A stretch of 64,000 bases of DNA from Pectobacterium punjabense (GCF_012427845.1 NZ_CP038498.1:2728001-2792000); one strand, 5' to 3'; counted from the first letter of the stretch, positions 10,018 through 21,727 are shown. A program made the numbers and translations. Notes: generated from the letters alone by a model not told the origin.

Positions 10018-13000
10018 TTACCCCTGAGATTCCATCACCACCACGCACTGCCCGGCACGAACAGATGCGCCGGGCTGGCAGCGAATTTCGCGAATAATAC
10101 CACGTTGCGGTGAGACAATCGGGATCTCCATTTTCATGGATTCGAGGACCATCAACGTTTCTCCCTCGGCCACCGTCTTACCGACCTCCGTCACCACCTG
10201 CCAGAGGTTGCCGGAAATTGGGCTTTCCACGCCGAGCTGCCCTGCCTGGATCGGCGCATCATCCACCGCCTCAAGCACGACGTCCACGCTGTCTGTCACC
10301 GATTGACCGGCAATACGCCAGCGCTCACGCTCCGCTTCAAACGCCGCCCGTTGGCGTACACGGAATGTCTCGATGTCTTCCGCTTCACGCGATAGAAAAT
10401 CCTGATAAGTGCTTAGCGCCAGCTCGCTTTGTTCGATCCGCAGTGGATAGCGTCCCAGAGGGAAATCCCGTCGGATGGATAACAGTTCATCAGCCGACAC
10501 TGGATAGAAACGAATCTGGTCAAAGAAACGCAGCAGCCACGGCTTGCCGTTAAAGGCGTCTACGCCGCGATAGCGATCCCACATTTGCAGCGTACGTCCG
10601 ACAAATTGGTAACCGCCCGGCCCTTCCATGCCATAAACACACAGGTAAGCACCGCCGATCCCCACCGAGTTTTCCGCCGTCCAGGTGCGCGCCGGGTTAT
10701 ATTTGGTCGTGACTAAACGGTGGCGCGGGTCCAGCGGAGTCGCAACGGGCGCACCGAGGTAAACATCCCCCAGCCCCATCACCAGGTAGCTGGCGTCAAA
10801 CACCGTTCGGTAGACCTCATCGAGATTCTCCAATTCGTTAATACGGCGGATAAACTCAAGATTGCTCGGACACCAGGGCGCATCGCTGCGTACCGTCGTC
10901 ATGTATTTCTGAATCGCCAGTTGGCAGGCAGGATCGTCCCAAGACAGCGGCAGATAAACCACCCGCGACGGCACCGTCAGATTTTGTTGTGCGCAAACGT
11001 CCTGCCACAGCGAGGAAAGTCTGTCTAACAGATGTGATAATGCCAGCGTTTCGGGTCGGTAGTGCACCTGCAACGAGCGAATACCCGGTGTCACATCAAT
11101 GATGCCATCGAGCGTCTGCTGTTCCAGCGTCAGCATCAGCGCATGGACGCGAAAACGCAGCGCCACATCCAGTTCCGCCGCCCCGACTTCCAGCAACAGA
11201 TGGGTATCACCGGACAGCCGTGCAACCAGCCGCCTATCCGCCTCACCGATATCCAGCACCACTGGAGAAATGAGTGCAGCAGGCGACCAATCGATAGCGA
11301 TCGAGGTAAGCTGTTCCACTTCAGCATGACGCGCTAATGCCAGCGCACGTGCCGTGGTGAGATCGACAGGAGTAAAGCGCACACGATCGCCGGCGTTAAG
11401 CTGTCCCAGCGCCCACAGATCGGCTTCGATCACCGTCACCGGGCAGACGAAGCCGCCCAGACTTGGACCATCCGGGCCCAGAATAACTGGCATATCGCCG
11501 GTGAAATCCACTGCACCAATCGCATACGGGTTGTCGTGAATGTTCGAAGGGTGCAGTCCTGCTTCTCCACCGCTATCACGTACCCACTCCGGTTTCGGCC
11601 CAATCAGGCGCACGCCCGTGCGGCTGGAGTTAAAATGCACTTCCCACTCGGTAGTGAGGAAGGTTTCCATATAGGCAGGCGTAAAATAGTCCGGTGCTGC
11701 ATGCGGGCCGTAAATCACGCGTAGTTCACGTACCGCAGACAAGGTCGTGCGTAGCGCATTCGGCAGGCTGTCACCGACGCGTCTGTCCGCCAGTGCAGCA
11801 AGATGCAAGACATCCCCCGCCCGCAGCGCACGTCCTGCATGGCCGCCAAATTGCCCCAGCGTAAAAGTGCTTTTGCTGCCGAGATAATCCGGCACCTCGA
11901 TGCCACCACGCAGACAGAGATAGCTGCGTACTCCTGGTGCATTTACTGCACCTAACCGCAGTATGGCACCTGCGGGTATCGCAAAGACGCGATCCATCGG
12001 CACAGGTTGACCGTCCAGCTCAATAGCGATAGCCGCGCCGGTGACTGCCGCCACGGCGTCCGTGTTAAAACGCAACGTCGGCCCGTTCATTGTGATCTCC
12101 AACGCGGCCGTTCCCGCTGGATTTCCCACTAACCGATTCCCTAAGCGCAGCGCGCGATCGTCCATTGGGCCCGACGGTGGCACACCAACAGCCCAATAAC
12201 CAAGGCGTCCGGGGTAATCCTGCACGGTGGTTTGCGTACCCGCACCGATCACCTCACAAGTTGTCGCCTTGTAGGTCAATGCATCCAGACAGCGCGTCCA
12301 CGGCTGACCGCGGGCAAACGGTTCCGCCGCCAGAATCTGACGCAGATAGTCACGATTATGTTCCACGCCGTAAAGTCGTGTGTTCGCCAGCGCCCGCTCC
12401 AGCCCCACCATCGCCTGCTCGCGGGTAGGTTCATAGGCGATAATCTTAGCCAGCATCGGGTCAAAAAACGGCGGGATCTCGCATCCGGCCGTCACCCAAG
12501 TGTCGATGCGCAGGCGATGATCCTCTGTGGCAGGAAACGCGACTTCCGTCAGTAACCCCGGCGAAGGCTGGAACTGTTTACCCGGATCTTCCGCGTACAG
12601 GCGCGCCTGAATCGCATGCCCCTGAGGCTTCAATCCGGCAGACAGCTCGCGCAGCGGTGGTAAATCCCCTGCGGCCAGCTCGATCATCCAGCGCACCAGA
12701 TCCACGCCCCAGACCTGTTCCGTTACGCCGTGTTCGACCTGTAGACGCGTATTGACTTCAAGGAAGTAGAAACGATCGGCCGCACTGTCATAAACGAACT
12801 CCACTGTCCCCGCGCTGCGGTAATTCACCGCCTGCGCCAGACGGATTGCCGCAGAACACAGCGCATCGGCAACACCGTCCGGCAGATTGGGCGCGGGCGT
12901 TTCTTCAATCACTTTCTGGTTACGGCGCTGCACCGAACAGTCCCGAACCCCTAGCGCCAACACGTCTCCCTGACCATCGCCAAAAATCTGTACTTCCAGA

Positions 13001-13620
13001 TGTCGGGCGCGTTCGATATATTTTTCGATGAACACGCCCGCATCGCTGAAATTGTTCTGTCCCAGTCGCTTTACCGTGTCAAACGCATCGGACAGTTCCG
13101 TAGCGCTATAGCAGACGCGCATCCCAATCCCGCCACCGCCCGCCGTGCTTTTGAGCATGACCGGATAACCGATCGCTGCCGCTGCGCGCAAAGCAGCATC
13201 GCAGTTTTCCAGCAGCTCGGTGCCTTCCAACAGCGGCACGTTATGTTTTTTCGCCAGCGCCCGCGCCGTATGCTTTAAGCCGAATACGCGCAGTTGCTGC
13301 GGCGTCGGCCCGACAAAGGCAATCTGTGCCGCTTCGCAGGCTTCGGCAAATGCCGCATTCTCGGACAGAAAACCATATCCAGGGTGAATAGCCTGCGCAC
13401 CACTACGCAGAGCCGCAGAGAGAATTTTCTCGCTATCCAGATAGGTGTGAGCTGCCGCGCCCTCTCCTAGGCTAATCGCTTCATCGGCGTCCTGAATATG
13501 CAGGCTACTGATGTCGGCATCAGAATAGACCGCGACGCCACGGACGTTCATCTCGCGCAGCGAACGCAGAATACGGCACGCAATCGCACCACGGTTAGCA
13601 ATCAGAAGTGTGTCGAACAT
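10018..13620 (-). CDS. uca: Guanidine (urea) carboxylase, biotin-dependent
   Basis: Biotin enzyme of the urea carboxylase family. In this genetic setting its physiological substrate is most likely guanidine, which it carboxylates with ATP and bicarbonate to carboxyguanidine. The 1200 residues comprise a biotin carboxylase/ATP-grasp domain (1 to about 450, GGGGIGMRV near 164), the KipI/KipA-like AHS1 and AHS2 carboxyltransferase domains (about 460-1050) and a C-terminal biotinyl domain with the lysine of VLESMKMEI near 1162. No allophanate hydrolase domain is fused to it. It is the last gene of a unit that starts behind a guanidine-I riboswitch. The Shine-Dalgarno site before the ATG is weak. 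Reassignment from urea to guanidine is inference from the riboswitch and the two DUF1989 neighbours. Confidence 0.9.
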   Translation of the reverse strand: MFDTLLIANRGAIACRILRSLREMNVRGVAVYSDADISSLHIQDADEAISLGEGAAAHTYLDSEKILSAALRSGAQAIHPGYGFLSENAAFAEACEAAQIAFVGPTPQQLRVFGLKHTARALAKKHNVPLLEGTELLENCDAALRAAAAIGYPVMLKSTAGGGGIGMRVCYSATELSDAFDTVKRLGQNNFSDAGVFIEKYIERARHLEVQIFGDGQGDVLALGVRDCSVQRRNQKVIEETPAPNLPDGVADALCSAAIRLAQAVNYRSAGTVEFVYDSAADRFYFLEVNTRLQVEHGVTEQVWGVDLVRWMIELAAGDLPPLRELSAGLKPQGHAIQARLYAEDPGKQFQPSPGLLTEVAFPATEDHRLRIDTWVTAGCEIPPFFDPMLAKIIAYEPTREQAMVGLERALANTRLYGVEHNRDYLRQILAAEPFARGQPWTRCLDALTYKATTCEVIGAGTQTTVQDYPGRLGYWAVGVPPSGPMDDRALRLGNRLVGNPAGTAALEITMNGPTLRFNTDAVAAVTGAAIAIELDGQPVPMDRVFAIPAGAILRLGAVNAPGVRSYLCLRGGIEVPDYLGSKSTFTLGQFGGHAGRALRAGDVLHLAALADRRVGDSLPNALRTTLSAVRELRVIYGPHAAPDYFTPAYMETFLTTEWEVHFNSSRTGVRLIGPKPEWVRDSGGEAGLHPSNIHDNPYAIGAVDFTGDMPVILGPDGPSLGGFVCPVTVIEADLWALGQLNAGDRVRFTPVDLTTARALALARHAEVEQLTSIAIDWSPAALISPVVLDIGEADRRLVARLSGDTHLLLEVGAAELDVALRFRVHALMLTLEQQTLDGIIDVTPGIRSLQVHYRPETLALSHLLDRLSSLWQDVCAQQNLTVPSRVVYLPLSWDDPACQLAIQKYMTTVRSDAPWCPSNLEFIRRINELENLDEVYRTVFDASYLVMGLGDVYLGAPVATPLDPRHRLVTTKYNPARTWTAENSVGIGGAYLCVYGMEGPGGYQFVGRTLQMWDRYRGVDAFNGKPWLLRFFDQIRFYPVSADELLSIRRDFPLGRYPLRIEQSELALSTYQDFLSREAEDIETFRVRQRAAFEAERERWRIAGQSVTDSVDVVLEAVDDAPIQAGQLGVESPISGNLWQVVTEVGKTVAEGETLMVLESMKMEIPIVSPQRGIIREIRCQPGASVRAGQCVVVMESQG

Positions 13621-13731
13621 ACGCTAGACTCATGCAAGGGCGGGTCGTCCCGCCAAAATGCGATCCGCATGATGGTCGTCCATCGCGGTAACGGTCAAAG
13701 GAGGTAGAAGCGTGCTCCCACGCCGGAATCA

Positions 13732-13872
13732 TCAGTTTTTGTCAGACGGAGAACGGCTCGTCGACGGCAGAAAATACCGATTCGCTCTCGCGTCAAGCGC
13801 ACTCACCAGCCACACTTTCACACGCTGCCAGCGCGTGTGTTTTTCATCATCTCGGTTCGGCGTCAGTTCCAT
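13732..13872 (-). CDS. Candidate 46-residue protein in the guanidine operon
   Basis: Small ORF not recognised as any family. Its ATG lies inside the last codons of the preceding gene (the stops and starts overlap by 10 bases) and is preceded by GGAGGT with a 6-base gap, an excellent ribosome site. The product is basic and amphipathic, running [12 protein letters not shown] to the end SPSDKN, with [20 protein letters not shown] in the middle. It partly fills the otherwise empty 242-base gap before the carboxylase gene. It could be a coupled small protein, a remnant of a longer one, or chance; no coding statistics were run. Confidence 0.4.
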   Translation of the reverse strand: MELTPNRDDEKHTRWQRVKVWLVSALDARANRYFLPSTSRSPSDKN

Positions 13873-14498
13873 ACCAGCACCTCCGCAGGTGTCGGGTTCC
13901 AGCCGTTACACGGGTTATTCAACTGCGGGCAGTTGGAGATCAATACGATGACGTCCGTCTCGGTGCGTAGCTCCACGTATTTCCCCGGTGCGGAAATACC
14001 GTCCTCAAAGGTCAGCCCACCTTCCGGCGTCACCGGCACGTTCATGAAGAAGTTAATGTTCGCACCAATATCTTTTTTATTCAGGCGACCATCGTGCAGG
14101 CAGGCGCAGAGAAAATTGTCACGGCAACTGTGCATGTAACGCCGATCGAGCGCATAGCGCACCGTATTACTCTCTTGCGCACAGGCACCGCCCAACGTGT
14201 CATGGCGACCGCAGGTATCAGCGACGATCGTCAGAAGTGGATTACCAAGATTGGAGTACAGCACGCTACCTGTCGTCAGATAGACACTATTCTGGCGGCG
14301 CAGCGTACGTTGTGGATCGTAGCGCTCGCGTGGGTCATCAACGCGATAGAACAGCGTATCCACCGCCTGATTACCTTCCAAATCCAGCAGTCGCAGCGTC
14401 TGGCCTTGTTTGACCTCAAACAAATAAGGCTCTCCGGCAGGGATCACATGGCGGAAGACCGCGTCCTCGACCATTTTATTGCTGGCAGTTAACGTCAT
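13863..14498 (-). CDS. Carboxyguanidine deiminase subunit (DUF1989, urea-carboxylase-associated)
   Basis: DUF1989 protein of 211 residues, annotated in databases as urea carboxylase-associated protein. Published work on this pair (CgdA/CgdB) shows that together they deiminate carboxyguanidine to allophanate plus ammonia in the cytoplasm. Visible family features are the beta-rich core, [12 protein letters not shown] near residue 88 with the probable metal-binding cysteine and histidine, and [10 protein letters not shown] near 144. It lies 11 bases after its paralogue. Which of the two is CgdA and which CgdB I cannot decide from sequence. Confidence 0.85.
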   Translation of the reverse strand: MTLTASNKMVEDAVFRHVIPAGEPYLFEVKQGQTLRLLDLEGNQAVDTLFYRVDDPRERYDPQRTLRRQNSVYLTTGSVLYSNLGNPLLTIVADTCGRHDTLGGACAQESNTVRYALDRRYMHSCRDNFLCACLHDGRLNKKDIGANINFFMNVPVTPEGGLTFEDGISAPGKYVELRTETDVIVLISNCPQLNNPCNGWNPTPAEVLVWN

Positions 14499-14509
14499 GT
14501 CCGGCCTCC

Positions 14510-15244
14510 TTATAGATAACCGCGTTCGGTATTGTGAAACGCGCGTGCATTTTCCTCACGGTACGCACGGCAGTATGCAGCGACATCCTCGCCTTCCGAC
14601 CAACTCCAGGTGAGCGCAATCGGGCGCGGCGCATACGTCGGGCTGGGGTCCATCGGGTGTTGTAAGGCGGTCAGCACCACCAGCGTATCCATCGGCGCAT
14701 ACAGTTCGATGTAATCCCCCGCCTGAGAATGATTGGCGTAGAAGTGAAACTGCCCCTGCGCATTCACGGTGACTTTGCTGAACAGGTTGATCGTCATCAG
14801 CAGATCTTGCAGATTGAGGTTCCATTTCCCCATCTCGACCAACAGGTTATCCATGCCGTTGCGAAAAAAGTCGTTGCGCAATTCCTGATAGCGCCCTTGT
14901 CCGTATTTCTCATGCACCTCCTGTGCATTGAGTACGCCACCAACGCTGTCGTGCCAGCCGCAGGTGTCGGTCACGATCGCCGCCAATACGCGTCCCATGT
15001 CGGAATAGAGACAGTGTCCCACTGTTAACTTGGCGGTATGTTGCCCTTTCAGGGTATCCGGCAGGTTCAGGCGCTCGCTGGTTTGGTGCGCGTTAAACAG
15101 CAGTAAGCCCACATTGCCGCCGCCTTCCACATCTGTGATCCGCAGAATTTGCCCGCGCTTGAGGATGAAGGAGGTATGGCCTCCGCCCGGCACCGTTTCT
15201 TCATCAAACGCTGGCCGGCCTGTCGATGTCTGTATCTCTGTCAT
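14510..15244 (-). CDS. Carboxyguanidine deiminase subunit (DUF1989, larger paralogue)
   Basis: DUF1989 protein of 244 residues, paralogous to the next gene: the block [15 protein letters not shown] near residue 90 matches [12 protein letters not shown] there, and [11 protein letters not shown] matches [10 protein letters not shown]. Family members work as a pair that hydrolyses carboxyguanidine. The protein ends in a distinct extension (residues about 205-244) that the smaller subunit lacks. AAGGAG sits upstream of the ATG. It lies 13 bases after the transporter ATPase gene in the same unit. Confidence 0.85.
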   Translation of the reverse strand: MTEIQTSTGRPAFDEETVPGGGHTSFILKRGQILRITDVEGGGNVGLLLFNAHQTSERLNLPDTLKGQHTAKLTVGHCLYSDMGRVLAAIVTDTCGWHDSVGGVLNAQEVHEKYGQGRYQELRNDFFRNGMDNLLVEMGKWNLNLQDLLMTINLFSKVTVNAQGQFHFYANHSQAGDYIELYAPMDTLVVLTALQHPMDPSPTYAPRPIALTWSWSEGEDVAAYCRAYREENARAFHNTERGYL

Positions 15245-15257
15245 AAAAGAAAGCTCC

Positions 15258-16049
15258 TTAAACGGGGGATGTCATCGCGCTGATAACAGGAGAAAGCGGT
15301 GCAAGCGCACGCAGGCGCGTGGCGAGGCGCGCCTGATTCAGCGGAATGTCATAAGTAATGCGTGCGCCATAGGCTTCCGGCGCATGGGGATCGACGCGCA
15401 CTTTGTCGAACACCAGCAGACGCGTGCCAAGGTGGAACCCTTCCGGTAAATCGTGGGTGACCATAAAGACCGTTAAGCGAGTTTCCCGCCACAGCTCCAG
15501 CAGCAGGGTGTGCATATCGCCGCGAATACCGGGGTCCAGCGCCCCAAACGGTTCATCAAGCAGCAGGATGCGCGGCTGGACAATGAATGCCTGCGCAATG
15601 GCAAGCCGCTGCTGCATCCCACCGGAAAGCTGGTTGGGATATTTGTGCATGGCGTGTCCAAGCCCGACGCGCTCCAACATCCGTGCGGCGCGATCTCTTG
15701 CCGCTTGCTTATGTTGCCCGAACAGCCGGCCTAGCCAGGGAGAGCGCGGTATTTCCAGCCCAATCACCACGTTTTCCAGCACGGTCAAATGTGGAAAAAC
15801 CGAATAACGCTGAAACACCACGCCGCGACTGGCATCCGGTTCGGCGGGCAGCGGCTTCCCTTCAAGCCGCACTTCGCCACGGCTGGGCGTTTCCTGCCCC
15901 AGCAGCAGACGCAAAAAAGTGGATTTACCGCAGCCGGATGCCCCGACCATCGTACAAAACGCCCCTTCCTCGACGTTCAGGTTGAGCCGTTCCAGCACGA
16001 CGTGGTCGCCGTATTCCTGCCAAATGTTATCAATCTCGATAAAACTCAT
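15258..16049 (-). CDS. ABC transporter ATP-binding protein, guanidine/urea locus
   Basis: ATPase of a nitrate/taurine-type ABC importer, 263 residues from the ATG at 16049. Walker A GASGCGKST (near residue 39), signature LSGGMQQR (about 143), Walker B ILLLDEP (about 163) and the H-loop MVTHD are present. The frame stays open another 279 bases upstream, but the chosen ATG overlaps the permease stop by 4 bases (ATGA) and begins the conserved family sequence MSFIEIDNIW. The importer presumably brings in guanidine or a derivative; substrate is inferred from context only. Confidence 0.9.
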   Translation of the reverse strand: MSFIEIDNIWQEYGDHVVLERLNLNVEEGAFCTMVGASGCGKSTFLRLLLGQETPSRGEVRLEGKPLPAEPDASRGVVFQRYSVFPHLTVLENVVIGLEIPRSPWLGRLFGQHKQAARDRAARMLERVGLGHAMHKYPNQLSGGMQQRLAIAQAFIVQPRILLLDEPFGALDPGIRGDMHTLLLELWRETRLTVFMVTHDLPEGFHLGTRLLVFDKVRVDPHAPEAYGARITYDIPLNQARLATRLRALAPLSPVISAMTSPV

Positions 16050-16861
16050 GCTTTGCTTTCCTCTGACCACGGGAACCAACGGCGATGCAGCCAGCACAGT
16101 GCCATATCCATCAGCCATGCCAGCAGCGTGATCCACACCACGTACGGCAGAATCACGTCCATCGCCAAATAGCGGCGAACCAGAAAGATGCGGTAGCCCA
16201 ATCCTGCCGTGGCTGAAATCGCTTCGGCGGAAATCAGGAACAGCCACGCCGCCCCCAGCAACAGCCGCAGTGAAATCAACAGCCGCGACAGTAATTGCGG
16301 CAGGATAACGCGCAGCACCACGACCCAACTGTTCGCTCCCAGCGTCTGTGCTTTGATCAGCATTTCCTGTGGGATATTGCGGGCATGTTGTTCGAGATCG
16401 CGCGCCAGCATCGGCGTGACACCAATGACGATCAGCATCACTTTCGAGAGTTCATCCAATCCGAAGACGATGAAAAGAATCGGTAAAATCGCCAGCGGCG
16501 GGATCATCGACAACACCGCCATCAACGGCGAGAGCGACGCACGAAACAGCGGAAAAGCCCCTGCCGCAATCCCAAACAACAGGCTCAACAGGCTGGCGAT
16601 CCCCAGACCCAGCGCGAGGCGTACTAGACTGGCCTGTGTATCCAGCCAGAACAGGTAGTCACCGCTCCGTTTGTCTTCGGTCAATGCCATGCGCTGAATT
16701 GCTTCGGCCATTTGCCCAAGACTTGGCAGCAGTTTGTCATTGGGATTAGCTTCCAGCCGCAGTGCCGACCCCACGAGGTACAGCACCAGCAGCGCGGCAA
16801 ACGGCAGCAGAACCAGCAGCAGCCGTCCACCTCGACTGGGGGAGCGATTGATTAAGCGCAC
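16046..16861 (-). CDS. ABC transporter permease, guanidine/urea locus
   Basis: Inner-membrane permease of 271 residues in the family that includes the nitrate, taurine and sulfonate importers. Six hydrophobic segments and the EAA loop (ARNIPQEMLIKAQTLGANSW, about residues 135-155), which docks the ATPase, are visible. Four-base overlap with the ATPase gene downstream; 22 bases separate it from the binding-protein gene upstream. Confidence 0.9.
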   Translation of the reverse strand: MRLINRSPSRGGRLLLVLLPFAALLVLYLVGSALRLEANPNDKLLPSLGQMAEAIQRMALTEDKRSGDYLFWLDTQASLVRLALGLGIASLLSLLFGIAAGAFPLFRASLSPLMAVLSMIPPLAILPILFIVFGLDELSKVMLIVIGVTPMLARDLEQHARNIPQEMLIKAQTLGANSWVVVLRVILPQLLSRLLISLRLLLGAAWLFLISAEAISATAGLGYRIFLVRRYLAMDVILPYVVWITLLAWLMDMALCWLHRRWFPWSEESKA

Positions 16862-16883
16862 GATAGTCTCTCCAGTCTATAGG

Positions 16884-17942
16884 TCAGAGTTTGTTCTCTG
16901 CGGCCAGACGCACGAAGGTATCGTCAAAGCGCAGTTTTACATTGGCGCTATCGCCCTGCGTAACCTGACCTGGAAACGTCATGCCGATAAAATCGGCACT
17001 CTGTGCACCTGCGCCAAGTAACCCTTTGTCAAAGGAGAAATCCGCAACGCGTTTCATGGTGTTCGGGAGATCCGCGCTGGTCAGGAAGGTCAGATTGTCC
17101 TGTGCGGAATAAAACAGGTGGGTGGTTTTCAACTGTGCCTGATAGCCGGCCAAGTCAGTGCCGGAAGCAGCCGCCATTGACTCCAACGCCGACTTGTCGC
17201 CCGCCTTCATCAACGCCATCATTTCAAACCAGGCACCGGCCAGCGCTTTACCCAGAGCCGGATTGTCTTGGAGCGTCTGCGTGTTTACGACCATCATGTC
17301 GATCAGCTCTCCGGGGATCTGACCAGACTGAAAGACTTCCGTGGTATCCGGCTGGTTTCTTATCGCCGAAAGTTGCGGGTTCCAGGCAACAGCCGCCTGT
17401 ACACTGCGGGTGGCGAAAGCGGCAACAATATCGGCATCGGACGTGTTGACGACGGTGACATCTCGCTCCCGTAGCCCGGCGGTTTCCAGACCGCGCACCA
17501 GCAGGTAATGGGAAACAGAGAGTTCAGGCAGGTTGACCTTCATTCCGCGCAGGTCACCAAGCGTTTTCCCTTTGCCTTTGAGCACGATACCGTCATTGCC
17601 AGCGGAGAAACTGCCAAGCAGCAGCGCCGTAGTATCCACACCGCCCACAGCCGGAATAGTCAACGCATCCATGTTGGTCATGGTGCAGCCGTCGAACTGT
17701 CCGGCGGTGTATTGATTGATCGACTCGACGTAGTCGTTAAGCTGGGTAACCTTAATTTTGATGCCGTACTTGTCGGCCCATTTATCGATAATGCCCTGCG
17801 TACCGATGAAGCCCCACGGCATCCATCCAGCATAGATAGTCCAGCACACGTTGAATTGCGTTTTAGGCGCAGCCTGTGAAGGGAAACTCAGCAACGCTGA
17901 GAGACTGAGGACGCAAACGCCCAGTAAACGAGATAGGTTCAT
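16884..17942 (-). CDS. Periplasmic substrate-binding protein, guanidine/urea ABC transporter
   Basis: Binding protein of 352 residues with a cleavable signal peptide (cleavage probably after SQAAP near residue 25; no lipobox cysteine). It matches the periplasmic protein found in urea-carboxylase regions (NMT1/TauA-like fold), with motifs WTIYAGWMPWG near residue 35 and DGCTMTNMDALTIPA near 85. First gene of the unit; its ATG comes 23 bases after the T run of the guanidine-I riboswitch terminator, with GGAGG just upstream. Confidence 0.9.
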   Translation of the reverse strand: MNLSRLLGVCVLSLSALLSFPSQAAPKTQFNVCWTIYAGWMPWGFIGTQGIIDKWADKYGIKIKVTQLNDYVESINQYTAGQFDGCTMTNMDALTIPAVGGVDTTALLLGSFSAGNDGIVLKGKGKTLGDLRGMKVNLPELSVSHYLLVRGLETAGLRERDVTVVNTSDADIVAAFATRSVQAAVAWNPQLSAIRNQPDTTEVFQSGQIPGELIDMMVVNTQTLQDNPALGKALAGAWFEMMALMKAGDKSALESMAAASGTDLAGYQAQLKTTHLFYSAQDNLTFLTSADLPNTMKRVADFSFDKGLLGAGAQSADFIGMTFPGQVTQGDSANVKLRFDDTFVRLAAENKL

Positions 17943-17964
17943 GCCAGACCTCCGGTTGAGTAGG

Positions 17965-18098
17965 AAAAAAGCGGGAACAGCGCGACACCATGGGTGTTGC
18001 TGTCTCCCGGGCTTTTGTCCCGCCGTGTAACCTCAACTGGAGGTCGCCAGCTCTCGGACCAGACATCCATATTGCATGGATCGGAACCCTAGCCAGCT
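17965..18098 (-). ncRNA. Guanidine-I (ykkC) riboswitch with terminator
   Basis: On the minus strand the conserved ykkC elements appear in order: GGCTAGGGTTCCG (from 18095), CTGGTCCGAGAG, ACACGGCGGGAC and AAAAGCCCGGGAGA (to about 18003), closed by GCTG / CAGC. Downstream, GTTCCCGC followed by TTTTTT (17965-17980) can pair with the GCGGGAC of the aptamer to form a terminator, which is mutually exclusive with the ligand-bound fold. This predicts that guanidine turns on the transporter, deiminase and carboxylase genes. The signature is highly specific. Confidence 0.95.
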
Positions 18099-18284
18099 AT
18101 TCAGGTTGTTCAGCGCCCTATGTGGTGCTGTCCCGAATAGATAAAAGCAAAAGGCGTGCCAGTACCGGAAATGCCGTTATGACGACCGTTTGTGCAGGGA
18201 AACACGGCACTCCCGCGCTATCGAGGTGCAACAGCTCGGTGAGATCGCCTCACGGCAGTGCAGAAATGGCGGGTGATGCAGGAT

Positions 18285-18698
18285 CTAGCGTGCCGAACCG
18301 TTCGCCGCTATTTTTTCCAGCAGCGCACTAAACATCGCTTGTTCATCCTGGGACAGTGCCTGAAGCATCTGTGCCTCTATCTGCTTTTCCTGATGCATAA
18401 AAACCTGTGTAAACGCGACGCCCTTATCGGACAAACTGAGCCACACGCTACGGCCATCATCCGGGTTATCGAGCTTGCGAACATAATCGCGTTTGACCAG
18501 TTCTGCGACCATGCGGGTGATCTGCGCCTTATCCCGCCCGACAGTTTTCGCCAGCGACTGAGGCGTAATTCGCCCTTCCATCGCGATGATCTTACATAGC
18601 CGGATATGCACAACATCCAGATTAATGTCGTGCGCTTTCATCTGTTCCTGCATCTGTGCCTTATAGCGTTCTAATAAGGCAAAAAGGGCTTTCATCAT
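18285..18698 (-). CDS. MarR-family transcriptional regulator
   Basis: Winged-helix regulator of 137 residues, usual MarR length. The DNA-recognition region is ITPQSLAKTVGRDKAQITRMVAELVKRDYV (about residues 43-72) and the wing contains DNPDDGRSVWLSLSDKG. It is divergent from the small gene at 18780, and two palindromes lie in the 81-base gap. It sits upstream of the guanidine operon on the same strand, but a 186-base spacer and the riboswitch separate them, so no direct link is evident. Ligand unknown. Confidence 0.88.
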   Translation of the reverse strand: MMKALFALLERYKAQMQEQMKAHDINLDVVHIRLCKIIAMEGRITPQSLAKTVGRDKAQITRMVAELVKRDYVRKLDNPDDGRSVWLSLSDKGVAFTQVFMHQEKQIEAQMLQALSQDEQAMFSALLEKIAANGSAR

Positions 18699-18704
18699 GC
18701 TTTA

Positions 18705-18749
18705 TTGACTCAGTCAACCAATGATCATATAGTTGATTTTATCAACTAT
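18705..18749. promoter_or_regulatory. Putative MarR operators, two palindromes
   Basis: A near-perfect 21-bp palindrome ATAGTTGAT-TTT-ATCAACTAT (18729-18749) and a 13-bp one TTGACT-C-AGTCAA (18705-18717), with centres 28 bp apart, share the half-site AGT(T/C)AA/TTGA. They occupy the control region between two divergent genes, one encoding a MarR protein, the usual arrangement for autoregulation. Confidence 0.65.
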
Positions 18750-18779
18750 CTATCATGAGTTCAATTTAGCGAGGCTACG

Positions 18780-19043
18780 ATGGGAAACCTCTATCAGATT
18801 ACGGTGGAAGAAAAAGACGAGCAGCAACGCACGCTGTCGTTTGAATTCTCGCTTCACGACGACCTGTTCAAGTTACTGGAAAAAGTCGATGGCAAAATGG
18901 ACATGACGCTGGAGCAAACTCAGGCCTTTATGGTAGGGCTGAAGCTATTTGGTGAAGTGATGATGCAACAAAGAAAACACCCGCTGTTTAAGGAATTCGC
19001 CGCCCCCTTCAGGGAATTTATGATGAACCTGAAGAAACAGTGA
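18780..19043 (+). CDS. Small acidic/helical protein of unknown function (DUF3861-like)
   Basis: Hypothetical protein of 87 residues, no signal peptide or membrane segment. It starts with a beta strand-like YQITVEEKDEQQ and continues in charged helices; I believe it belongs to DUF3861, of unknown function. Divergent from the marR gene and sharing its palindromic control region, so it is probably the regulator's direct target. Confidence 0.75.
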   Translation: MGNLYQITVEEKDEQQRTLSFEFSLHDDLFKLLEKVDGKMDMTLEQTQAFMVGLKLFGEVMMQQRKHPLFKEFAAPFREFMMNLKKQ

Positions 19044-19127
19044 TCGACTCAGGATATTCAACATGTGTTACAGCGGAAAATAAGGCTCCCCGCGCGGCAT
19101 AAACACCAGCGCGGAGAGCATGGCCTC

Positions 19128-21329
<2,202 letters not shown>

Positions 21330-21517
21330 TTAATCGCTGCGCCAGAAGGCGGGGTCGTTCTCCGATAGCCTTGCCATAGGCAACGGAGCCTTCCCCTATT
21401 CCTTCTTCTTGATGCAAGACAGTGCCAGAGTCTCCCTATAATTTATAATTGTATATGCTAACTTCTGCGATAGCTTAACCTGATGAAAAGCAGTTCAATC
21501 GCACATTTTTCCTATCT

Positions 21518-21642
<125 letters not shown>

Positions 21643-21727
21643 GCATCAATAATCTCGCCTGCGATAATGAGCCTGCTTGTGATCGTGGCCTCTTTCAGGA
21701 AGCCACTGATTCTGCTACCGCAAAAAA

